From: Sporocytophaga sp.
GTDB taxonomy: Bacteria > Bacteroidota > Bacteroidia > Cytophagales > Cytophagaceae
Direction: 5' to 3'
Assembly (NCBI RefSeq): GCF_017745095.1
Contig: NZ_JAGHZZ010000001.1
Span: 620,001-684,000, forward strand
DNA: 64,000 nucleotides
This document shows positions 1 to 7,586 of the stretch, piece by piece. The translations under genes and the position numbers were made by a program. The notes under the pieces were generated by a model. It worked only from the letters and a program-made list of their open reading frames with translations. It was not told the DNA's origin and did no database searches. How positions within the stretch are numbered: the stretch's first letter is position 1; each line of letters opens with the position of its first letter.

Positions 1-1
1 T

Positions 2-1894
2 GGCTCCGAAGCATGGGTAATTGGCGGTGGAGTATCAGGGCAGCTGATGGATGTAAAAGGAAATTTTGTAGGCAATCAGCCTACTTCTGGCGGCTCTGGT
101 GCCACTTGTAATTTCCTGGTTTGGTGGAATGGAGATTTGTTAAGAGAAATGCTTGATGATACGCGCATTGACAATTATGATCTTGGGAGGATCGTAGTTT
201 TGGGTAGTTTGGCTCCTGTATCTTCAAACAATGGATCAAAGAAAAATCCATGCCTAAGTGGAGATATTATTGGCGATTGGCGGGAAGAGGTTCTTATGAG
301 AGCAAGTGATAATACTGCGTTATATTTATTTACTACAGTTATTCCAACTGGTTATAAATTCAGAACATTATTGCATGATGCGCAATACCGCACTGCGATC
401 GCATGGCAGAATACAGGATATAATCAGCCTCCGCATCCAAGCTTTTTTTTGGGAGACGGCGTTACTAGTATTCCTAAGCCGAATATAGCTACTGTATGCT
501 CTGGCATTACTGCACCAGTCGTAACAAATGTTTCGTATTGTCAGGGTGCAACTACAAGTGCATTGACTGCCACAGCGAGTACGGATGGTAATTTGGTCTG
601 GTATGGGACAAATGCTACAGGAGGTACAGCATCTTATATACCTCCAATACCGAGCACTTCTGCTTCTGGACAAACGACATATTATGTTTCACAAGTAATC
701 AGTGGTTGTGAAAGCAGTCGCTCTGCTATTGTTGTAACTGTGAATGCTTTACCTTCTGCTTTAATTTCTTATACCGGCTCCTTGACTTTATGCCAGGGAT
801 CTTCAGTAACATTAAACGCGAATTCAGGTATTGGTCTTACTTATCAATGGAAAAATGGATCTTCCAGTATAGGCACTGCATCTACATATGTTGCAAGTGC
901 AGCAGGCACTTTTACGCTTACAGTGACAGACGCAAATAAATGTGTGGCAACTTCAACTCCCGTAGTCACTACCATTTCTACAGTACAAACCAAATGGTAT
1001 GCAGATGTTGACAAAGATGGAAAAGGAGATCCTAATACAAGTCTTACTTCCTGTGCACAACCAAATGGCTATGTAACTGATAACTCAGATTTATGTCCTT
1101 CTGATTCTAGTAAAATAAATCCTGGAAACTGTGGGTGTGGTAAAACAGAGAGCTCTTGTCTGGATTGTAATAACGTAGCCAATGGATCAGCTACAATAGA
1201 TGATTGCGATCGCTGCGTTAATGGTGCTACAGGCAAAGTACCTTGCACGGAAGCTGGAGAAGCGGAAACGGATGTTTGTCTGTATGATGGAACAATTGAC
1301 AGTAATAATGCAGGTTTCAAAGGCTCAGGTTTTATAAATGTACCAAATGCAATTGGCTCAAGAATCGTGTTTAACGTTAATGCAAATACTTCTGGAGGCG
1401 CCATGCTTTCTTTTAGATATGCAAGCGGTGGAGCAAATGATCGTATGGCATCTGTATTGGTAAATGGTGCTGTCCAGGTTGAAACCCAGAGTTTTTCTTC
1501 AACAGGTGCATTTACAATTTATAAAACTGTGGATGTTTCGCTGGTGTTAAATTCGGGAAACAATACAGTGGAATTGGTCTCTGCTACTGCTGATGGCTTG
1601 GCCAATATTGATCAGATAGGCTATGTTAGTTCAGGAGTAGGAAAAGGAGAATGTGTGATCACGGCCATACAAGATATTAATGAAGCAACATACGTTTCAA
1701 TCTATCCTAATCCTAGTAGCAGCAGTTTTCACATAAGATTGAATAAAAATGCAGATGTTGAAATTACCAATTTAGAAGGTAAGGTATTGGAAAGATATAA
1801 AAACGTATCAGAGCTTGAATTTGGAAGTGATTTAATTCCAGGCATGTATTTTGCCAAAGTCGAGAACAAGATATTCAAGTTTGTGAAATATTGA
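2..1894 (+). CDS. Rhamnogalacturonan lyase, family PL11, 5'-truncated, with Ig, CBM-like and T9SS modules
   Basis: The frame is open to the left edge, so the N-terminus lies outside the window. The first ~160 codons match the end of the PL11 (YesW-like) beta-propeller: GDIIGDWREEVLMR, a TTVIPTGYKFRTLLHD stretch and AWQNTGYNQPPHPSFFLGDG are family hallmarks. This enzyme family cleaves the rhamnogalacturonan-I backbone of pectin. Downstream come two Ig/PKD-like domains (nt ~505-975), a Cys- and Asp-rich segment with a DVDKDGKGD calcium-loop-like motif (nt ~985-1250), a jelly-roll of CBM35/CBM6 type (nt ~1275-1640), and a type A T9SS sorting domain starting at IYPNPSSSSF and ending in GMYFAKVENKIFKFVKY. 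It is therefore expected to be exported through type IX secretion and surface-attached or released. The PL11 call is confident; the exact CBM family is not. Confidence 0.88.
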   Translation, partial: GSEAWVIGGGVSGQLMDVKGNFVGNQPTSGGSGATCNFLVWWNGDLLREMLDDTRIDNYDLGRIVVLGSLAPVSSNNGSKKNPCLSGDIIGDWREEVLMRASDNTALYLFTTVIPTGYKFRTLLHDAQYRTAIAWQNTGYNQPPHPSFFLGDGVTSIPKPNIATVCSGITAPVVTNVSYCQGATTSALTATASTDGNLVWYGTNATGGTASYIPPIPSTSASGQTTYYVSQVISGCESSRSAIVVTVNALPSALISYTGSLTLCQGSSVTLNANSGIGLTYQWKNGSSSIGTASTYVASAAGTFTLTVTDANKCVATSTPVVTTISTVQTKWYADVDKDGKGDPNTSLTSCAQPNGYVTDNSDLCPSDSSKINPGNCGCGKTESSCLDCNNVANGSATIDDCDRCVNGATGKVPCTEAGEAETDVCLYDGTIDSNNAGFKGSGFINVPNAIGSRIVFNVNANTSGGAMLSFRYASGGANDRMASVLVNGAVQVETQSFSSTGAFTIYKTVDVSLVLNSGNNTVELVSATADGLANIDQIGYVSSGVGKGECVITAIQDINEATYVSIYPNPSSSSFHIRLNKNADVEITNLEGKVLERYKNVSELEFGSDLIPGMYFAKVENKIFKFVKY

Positions 1895-1975
1895 TTTATT
1901 AAAATGATGTTATCTCAAAGGTTGTATCTAACTTTAATGTAACCTACCTTTCGTTTTGCCCATGAGAATTTTTAA

Positions 1976-2002
1976 AGGAGCGCTTAAGTAGCGCTCTTTT
2001 TT
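1976..2002 (+). terminator. Rho-independent terminator after the PL11 gene
   Basis: Perfect 6-bp GC-rich stem GAGCGC / GCGCTC (1978-1983 with 1991-1996), a 7-nt loop and a run of six T. It lies 80 bp after the lyase stop codon and points in the same direction. Confidence 0.85.
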
Positions 2003-2033
2003 ATGAACGTACAGTTTGTATTGACTAAAAAGT

Positions 2034-2369
2034 TGAGAAAGCTCAAGCTGCAAAAAATGCGGAAATAACCAAGTGTTCAAGCTAAATGACTTTTACTCAC
2101 GTCGTTGTTCAAAATGTGACACTATTGAATCAATTACAGCCCGAACAATCTTTCACAAACTGAAATTTTCATTGGATAAAGCATTTTATATTGCTTATGA
2201 AGTTTTTATGCGGAAAGAAAATCTCAATGTAAGTGATCTCGCCTGAGAAATAGATCTTAATTACAAAACCTGCCTCAAATTCAAAATGAAATTGGAGGAA
2301 GCTATCGAATCCCGCAAAAAAGGCGGTATTAAAATCAAAAGTTGGGAAGATCTGATTTATGAGAACTAA
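2034..2369 (+). pseudogene. IS1595-like transposase N-terminal relic (zinc ribbon), broken
   Basis: Reading the frame of nt 2049 gives a zinc-ribbon pattern (CKKCGNN ... RRCSKCD), followed by TARTIFHKLKFSLDKAFYIAYEVF and a helix-turn-helix-like stretch NVSDLA*EIDLNYKTCLKFKMKLEEAI. This is the layout of the N-terminus of IS1595-family transposases. The copy is damaged: an in-frame TGA at 2244-2246 (probably from CGA), a stop at 2034 and an apparent frameshift near 2045, upstream of which an ATG at 2003 reads in another frame. The catalytic DDE part is absent and the ORF ends at TAA 2367-2369, so it could derive from a short zinc-ribbon protein rather than a full transposase. No terminal inverted repeats were seen. 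Confidence 0.6.
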
Positions 2370-2758
2370 ATATCCAAGAATTATTTTCTAATTTTGTAAT
2401 TAGTTGATTGTCAGTTAAGTTTTGTTGATAATTAACTGCCCAAAACAACCTAAAATACCTTAATAAATTGATTTCGTAATTAACTTTCCTTTAAGTTAAA
2501 TTCTACTTTCTTACTTTGATTCAATATTTTCGGGGTAATGTTCTATTCGATTGTGTACCTATAAATTGGCCTTATAATACTTACTGAGTTGAATTTATTC
2601 TTGAATAAAATCACTTCAAAGTACCATCCCAATTGCCGCCACTTCGTACGAATATTTATTGAATTGTGATTTATTAAGGAAATTTTGGACTTTTTTGGAT
2701 GCCAAGTGCTTACTTATTGATCCTCTTCATAGTAGTAACAAAAAAAACTAAATAAACT
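2370..2758. other. AT-rich intergenic region upstream of the GH9 gene
   Basis: No plausible coding frame was seen. The stretch must hold the promoter of the GH9 / deacetylase pair. TTACTTTGAT at 2511-2520 loosely resembles the Bacteroidota -7 element (TAnnTTTG), one base short of the consensus spacing. No terminator, RNA gene or long repeat was recognised. Confidence 0.4.
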
Positions 2759-4933
2759 ATGGTTAAATTTTATTCTACACTATTTCTATCACTTTATTTA
2801 TTTCTGTTATCGGGCGTGGAGGATTCTGCTGCCCAATCCGTATCTAAATATATTGTGGCAGATCAGTTCGGATATCTTCCCGATGAAGTTAAAATAGCTG
2901 TTGTCCGGGATCCGGAAACAGGTTTTGATGGTTCAGAATCTTTTACTCCGGGAAATTTGTATGCAGTGGTTAATTCTGCAGGAGAGCAAGTATATTCTGG
3001 TCCTCTTCAATTATGGTCAGGCGGTGCTGTAGATGCTTCTTCCGGAGACAAGGCATGGTGGTTTGACTTTTCGTCTGTAAACACCCCTGGTGAATATTAT
3101 ATTCTGGATGTTAACAATAACGTTCGTTCGTATCCATTTCAGATTAGTGCGGCTATTTATAATGATATTCTGAAGCATGCGGTTCGCACATTCTTCTATC
3201 AGCGTGCGGGTTTTGCGAAAGAAGCAAAGTATGCCGGAGCAGGTTGGGCAGATGGAGCAAGCCATATGCAGGACAAAACTGCAAGACCATATAATGATAA
3301 GACAAATGCTTCAAAAGCAAAAGATGTATTTGGCGGCTGGTATGATGCCGGTGATTACAATAAATACACAAACTGGACTTCCAGCTATGTTGTGCAGATG
3401 ATGCTTGCTTATCTTGAAAAGCCAGATGCTTGGGCTGATAATTATAATTTGCCAGAATCAGGTAACGGAGTTCCGGATCTACTGGATGAAGCTAAGTGGG
3501 GAATTGATCACCTGCTTCGTATGCAACAAGCTGACGGTTCGGTAATCAGTATTGCGTCACTTTCCCATGCCAGTCCTCCTTCAAGTGCCACAGGAACTAC
3601 TTATTACGGTGGCATCAATACCTCTTCGGCACATAGTGTGGCTGCGGCTTTTGCTATTGCTTCCAAAGTTTATCGTTCCCTTAATAGGACTGTTTATGCA
3701 GATACATTGATCAAAAGAGCGAAAATGGCGTGGGACTGGTCAGGAGCAAATCCTAATGTGATATGGAGAAACAATGATGATGCTTATGGATCCAAAGATA
3801 TTGGCGCTGGACAACAGGAGCAAGATGATTATAGTCGTTTAATGGGAAGATTGAAGGCAGCAGTTTTCTTGTTTGATGCAACAGGTGAAGCTGTATATAA
3901 ATCGTATGTAGATGCCAATTATAAAAATGCTCACCTATTTACCTATAATAACTTCGCGTATCCCTTTGAAGGGGAATTGCAAGACGTATTACTATATTAT
4001 ACATCTCTTTCGGGCGCTACATCAGCTACTAAAACAGGTATTATCAATGCTTATAAAATTGGTATGAACGGAGCTGATAATTTCTCGGCATATACTTCTA
4101 AAACTGATCCTTATCGTGCACACCTGAAAGACTATACCTGGGGCAGCAACAACATCAAATCTATGCAAGGGACTATGTTCCATAATGTAATTACCTATAA
4201 TGTCGACGCTACTAAAAATACAACTGCAAGAGAAGCAGCACTTGGATACGTACACTATATACATGGAGTAAACCCTCTGAGCATGGTTTACCTTTCCAAT
4301 ATGTACAATTATGGTGCTGAAAAAGGAGTTAATGAATTCTATCATACTTGGTTCACAGACAAAAGTGCCAAGTGGGATAGAGTAGGAACTTCTACTTATG
4401 GTCCTGCACCTGGCTTTTTGACTGGTGGAGTAAATCCAGGATACGACTGGGATGGATGTTGCTCGGCTGGTACTTGCGGAAGTTCGCAAAATAACGCAAT
4501 ATGCACTTCAGAGTCCATCACACCACCTAAAGGTCAGCCGAAACAAAAGTCTTATAAGGATTTCAATACCAACTGGCCATTAAATTCCTGGGCTGTGACA
4601 GAAAACAGTAATGGTTATCAGATCAGCTATATCCGTCTGCTTTCCAAGTTTGTGGATTTGAGTGAGACAACCAGTGTTGATAGTCCTGTAGGGAATAATG
4701 TTTCTTCAATGAATATTTTCCCCAATCCTACAAACGGATCTTTCTGGATTAGTAATGTTAAGCCGGGGAAATATCAGGTAACTGTAATGGATATCCGAGG
4801 CTCTGTTTTGAAGACATTCAATATGGATAACGGTCAACAGGAAATTCAACTTCCTGAATTACCTTCTGGCTCATATCTTATCAAAGTTGCCGGAGGAGAT
4901 CAAGTTGTGGTGAAGCCATTGATTAAACTGTAA
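2759..4933 (+). CDS. GH9 endoglucanase/cellulase with N-terminal Ig domain and T9SS sorting domain
   Basis: A 724-residue secreted glycoside hydrolase of family 9, expected to hydrolyse beta-1,4-glucan by inversion. Residues 1-26 are a signal peptide ending at SAAQ. Residues ~27-128 form the CelD-type Ig-like domain (YIVADQFGYLPDEVKIAVV). The (alpha/alpha)6 catalytic domain runs from ~133 to 650. GGWYDAGDYNKYTNW carries the catalytic base region (D196 and D199), HGVNPLSMVYLSNM the substrate-site motif, and WAVTEN the general acid E615. A Cys-rich insert (DGCCSAGTCG) precedes it. The last ~70 residues are a type A T9SS domain (IFPNPTNGSF ... LPSGSYLIKV). No carbohydrate-binding module was seen. 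The deacetylase gene starts 19 bp downstream on the same strand, suggesting co-transcription. Confidence 0.95.
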   Translation: MVKFYSTLFLSLYLFLLSGVEDSAAQSVSKYIVADQFGYLPDEVKIAVVRDPETGFDGSESFTPGNLYAVVNSAGEQVYSGPLQLWSGGAVDASSGDKAWWFDFSSVNTPGEYYILDVNNNVRSYPFQISAAIYNDILKHAVRTFFYQRAGFAKEAKYAGAGWADGASHMQDKTARPYNDKTNASKAKDVFGGWYDAGDYNKYTNWTSSYVVQMMLAYLEKPDAWADNYNLPESGNGVPDLLDEAKWGIDHLLRMQQADGSVISIASLSHASPPSSATGTTYYGGINTSSAHSVAAAFAIASKVYRSLNRTVYADTLIKRAKMAWDWSGANPNVIWRNNDDAYGSKDIGAGQQEQDDYSRLMGRLKAAVFLFDATGEAVYKSYVDANYKNAHLFTYNNFAYPFEGELQDVLLYYTSLSGATSATKTGIINAYKIGMNGADNFSAYTSKTDPYRAHLKDYTWGSNNIKSMQGTMFHNVITYNVDATKNTTAREAALGYVHYIHGVNPLSMVYLSNMYNYGAEKGVNEFYHTWFTDKSAKWDRVGTSTYGPAPGFLTGGVNPGYDWDGCCSAGTCGSSQNNAICTSESITPPKGQPKQKSYKDFNTNWPLNSWAVTENSNGYQISYIRLLSKFVDLSETTSVDSPVGNNVSSMNIFPNPTNGSFWISNVKPGKYQVTVMDIRGSVLKTFNMDNGQQEIQLPELPSGSYLIKVAGGDQVVVKPLIKL

Positions 4934-4952
4934 TAACCATATTCAGGATCAT

Positions 4953-6092
4953 ATGAAACGTTTGTTGGAAAGGTTGCTGTTCATTTGTTTGTTGTTATCT
5001 TTTTATAATGTAGAAGCACAGATAAGTGTCAATGCAGATCAGTCCGTGACAAATTTGATGATTGATAATAAATACTCAAAAGCTTCGGCTTTTGAGTATT
5101 TTCTTAATAATAGCCATAATTCAAATCTCGAATATTCCATATCTAACTGGCTTGATGATAAAAGGGCTGCTGTTGTGCTCACTTTTGATGATTGGTCTCC
5201 CGGCCATCCTGCTATTGTGATTCCAGAATTGAAGAAAAGAAAAATCAATGCGACTTTTTTTATTACCAATGTTTTGGGTACCCCTGATTGGAACATAGTC
5301 AAAAATGCCTGTGATGATGGAAATGAAATTGCCAACCATACTAAAAGCCATCTGGATCTTACAAAATTGTCAGGAGATCAGAAGAAGAATGAGATCAAAG
5401 ACAGTAAAAACAATTTTGGGGAAAAACTTAAAGGAGGCAAGATATTAACTTTTGCCTATCCTTTTGGAAGATATGATCAAGTGGTGATTGATTCGGTTCG
5501 CAATAGTGGCCACATTGCAGCCAGAGGAGTTCAGCTGTCGTCAGGAAATTATACTTATAACTTTGCTCCTACCGAAGATGATTATTACAGAATTCTTACC
5601 TATGGGATGAATAGTACTATTACTATTGCTCAATTCAATTCCCAAATTGAGAACATTATTAAAGGAGGAGGTTTGCTTACTTATTTATATCATAGTATTT
5701 ATAACAATACAGTAATTGATAATTCATATGCCCAAATTCATCAGAATGATTTAGCTATGCAACTAGATACTTTGTTGTCAAGAAAGAATGACGTCTGGAT
5801 TTGTACCTTTGCTCAGGCAATTCAATATCACAGAGAGAAAAAGACGGCTATTCTTACAGAAGTTTCCAAACCATTTGCTGGAGGGAATATATGGAAGGTG
5901 AATCTTTCAGATGAGCTCAATGATAACCTGTATTTTCAGGCACTTACTGTTAAGGTGAAGGTGCCAGATAAGATAAATAAAATAAGCAGCATTTATCAGA
6001 ATGGCAAAAAGTTAAGTTTCAATATTTCATCAGGTTATCTTATGTTTAATGCTATTCCTGATGGAGGGGAGATAATTATCAATATATTATAA
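4953..6092 (+). CDS. Secreted polysaccharide deacetylase (NodB / CE4 type)
   Basis: A 379-residue protein with a signal peptide (residues 1-22, ending VEAQ) and a NodB-homology domain at ~70-280. VLTFDDW holds the catalytic and metal Asp pair (D79, D80), NHTKSHLDL gives the metal-binding histidines H129 and H133, and FAYPFGRYD is the next CE4 motif. The family removes acetyl groups from xylan, chitin oligomers or peptidoglycan using a divalent metal. Next to a cellulase, acetylated hemicellulose is the likeliest substrate, but this is inference. About 90 C-terminal residues form a probable beta-sandwich without a PNP motif, so T9SS export is not indicated. A long hairpin lies near the 5' end of the coding sequence. 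Confidence 0.85.
   Translation: MKRLLERLLFICLLLSFYNVEAQISVNADQSVTNLMIDNKYSKASAFEYFLNNSHNSNLEYSISNWLDDKRAAVVLTFDDWSPGHPAIVIPELKKRKINATFFITNVLGTPDWNIVKNACDDGNEIANHTKSHLDLTKLSGDQKKNEIKDSKNNFGEKLKGGKILTFAYPFGRYDQVVIDSVRNSGHIAARGVQLSSGNYTYNFAPTEDDYYRILTYGMNSTITIAQFNSQIENIIKGGGLLTYLYHSIYNNTVIDNSYAQIHQNDLAMQLDTLLSRKNDVWICTFAQAIQYHREKKTAILTEVSKPFAGGNIWKVNLSDELNDNLYFQALTVKVKVPDKINKISSIYQNGKKLSFNISSGYLMFNAIPDGGEIIINIL
5070..5101 (+). repeat. Perfect 14-bp inverted repeat with TTCG tetraloop inside the deacetylase gene
   Basis: AAATACTCAAAAGC (5070-5083), loop TTCG (5084-5087), then the exact reverse complement (5088-5101). The loop is closed by C-G, giving the very stable C(UUCG)G form in RNA. It begins 117 bp into the deacetylase coding sequence and is followed by TTCTT. 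It encodes KYSKASAFEYF without disturbing the frame. Confidence 0.9.
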
Positions 6093-6425
6093 AAAGCGGC
6101 CTAAAAATAAATCATTCTTCTGAGAATGGTTATTTGGACCTTCTTTCCAATAAACCTTAATCCAAATTTCCAACGTTCTGACTTTTTAACATTTTGTTTT
6201 TATCGTAATATATTTTTGCCAAGTTTTTTTCTCGTACGATTTGATTTACAGACGATAAGTTTCATTAAAGATATTTTTTTTTATTTTTTTTATTTAATAC
6301 CTGTAACAACAGCTAATTGTCTGCGCCTACCTATTGACATAATTTAATACTTGTCGGTTCGATTTCAATTTCGCATTTGAAAGTCATCAGTAATCTGTTT
6401 TTGTCTATTTATAACTATAGTAATT
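6093..6425. other. Intergenic region with an imperfect hairpin, upstream of the Rhs operon
   Basis: An imperfect stem pairs 6098-6118 with 6123-6140 (AAATAA and CATTCT arms with a small bulge) directly after the deacetylase stop. It is followed only by TTCTTTCC, so it is a weak terminator candidate. The rest is AT-rich with T tracts around 6270-6295. An open frame at 6126-6347 is low-complexity and rich in Phe/Ile, and was not accepted as a gene. The promoter of the downstream operon probably lies at 6300-6420. Confidence 0.4.
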
Positions 6426-6974
6426 ATGATAATTGAGTTCCTAAAACGCAATGCCATTGTGTTGGCATTGACATTTGTTCTTTTTGCTGGTACTAATGCT
6501 TTTTGGTATTGGCAATTCCATAAAAACAAAGTAAGATATGTTCGCACTGGTGTCATACTTGAACAATACAAAGGAATGGTAGAGGCCAACAAGCAATTTG
6601 AGACTGATTGGAAGAGAGCTCTTGCAAATGCGGATACGCTAAAAGCTAGATATGAATCAGTAAAAGATAATCCCAAAAATTTCAAAAGTGAAAAGGAGTA
6701 CGATTATCAGTTAGCCCAACATGAAGCCGAGCTTGCACAGTATCGCCAGAATGCAGATGCTCAGCTTCAGCAGAGGAAACAAGAATTGACCAGCGAGGTG
6801 GTAGGGAACATCAATACTTTTATTAAAGACTACTCAGCTGACCAAAGATATCCTATAGTGCTAGGTGCCACTAATGATGGGAATATTCTATATGGAGAAG
6901 ATGAAGAAGATATTACAGATGATTTACTTAAAGAACTTAATCTTCAGTATGAAAATAACTCTACTAAGAAATAA
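6426..6974 (+). CDS. OmpH/Skp-like protein with N-terminal membrane anchor
   Basis: A 182-residue protein with a hydrophobic segment at ~8-28 and no evident cleavage site, a long helical coiled-coil region rich in Gln/Glu/Lys (~55-125), and a C-terminal head-like end (PIVLGATNDGNILYGEDE then DITDDLLKELN). That end is typical of the OmpH/Skp family, periplasmic chaperones for outer-membrane and secreted proteins. Classical Skp has a cleaved signal peptide, whereas this copy appears tethered to the inner membrane. It heads an operon containing two giant Rhs-type proteins, which could be its clients; this is inference. The next gene starts inside its last 26 bp. The family call is fairly firm, the anchor less so. 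Confidence 0.7.
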   Translation: MIIEFLKRNAIVLALTFVLFAGTNAFWYWQFHKNKVRYVRTGVILEQYKGMVEANKQFETDWKRALANADTLKARYESVKDNPKNFKSEKEYDYQLAQHEAELAQYRQNADAQLQQRKQELTSEVVGNINTFIKDYSADQRYPIVLGATNDGNILYGEDEEDITDDLLKELNLQYENNSTKK

Positions 6975-7578
6975 CAGCCTTGTGTTCTTTTTTTGTATGG
7001 TAATGCTGTTATCCTGCACCTCGTATTCTATTGAAGAATATGTGAACCATGTAAATGAAAACGAGGTCTATGTTAAGAAGCAAGAGGCAGGTGATTTTAC
7101 GCTGACATGTCAATTTCGTCCGGCAGAATATCTGGCATGTGCAGAATTAAGGCAAATGAAAAAATATAACCGTCAGCAGTTTGAGTCGGTGAAGATGGCA
7201 TTCGAAAATGCTCTTTATTTTTCATTACGGATAAGCAGAAATGATTCGGCAAATGTGCTGTTGCATAATGTTGCTAATCAGCAAGAGTATGGCTTAAGGC
7301 TTAATTATCTTTCAAACTTTATGGGCGAGCATTTTTATTTGATAACATCTTCAGGCGCTAAAGTAATACCTATGGTTTATGAGTACCAGAGAAGTTATGG
7401 AAATTCCCCTGATGCTTGTTTTATTTTTTCTTTTCCATCCTCAGCTGTAGAGAATGAAAGAGAAAGCATTCAGCTAGTTTATGATGATAAGCTTTTTGAT
7501 ATACCGGAGGAGGTCCGGTGGAATTTTTCCATACGTGATATTACCGGCAAACAACCTAAGATCAAATTTCCATCCTGA
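6949..7578 (+). CDS. Predicted lipoprotein of unknown function in the Rhs operon
   Basis: I chose ATG 6949 because it gives a 209-residue protein with a proper lipoprotein signal (KITLLRNN, hydrophobic core, LLSC lipobox). The longer open frame from 6865 would bury that signal behind 28 extra residues. It overlaps the end of the Skp-like gene by 26 bp and ends 8 bp before the 2130-residue protein, implying translational coupling. The mature part looks globular, mixed alpha/beta, with an ITGKQPKIKF end. I do not recognise a family. An assembly or anchoring factor for the neighbouring giants is a contextual guess. Confidence 0.6.
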   Translation: MKITLLRNNSLVFFFCMVMLLSCTSYSIEEYVNHVNENEVYVKKQEAGDFTLTCQFRPAEYLACAELRQMKKYNRQQFESVKMAFENALYFSLRISRNDSANVLLHNVANQQEYGLRLNYLSNFMGEHFYLITSSGAKVIPMVYEYQRSYGNSPDACFIFSFPSSAVENERESIQLVYDDKLFDIPEEVRWNFSIRDITGKQPKIKFPS

Positions 7579-7586
7579 TAACATAT

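Noticed and set aside
6126-6347. 73-codon open frame between the deacetylase and Skp-like genes
   Set aside because: Low-complexity Phe/Ile-rich translation from T tracts, overlaps the probable terminator and promoter region, no recognisable domain.
6865-6948. Upstream extension of the operon lipoprotein gene
   Set aside because: It lies wholly inside the Skp-like gene in another frame and would mask the lipoprotein signal that begins at 6949.
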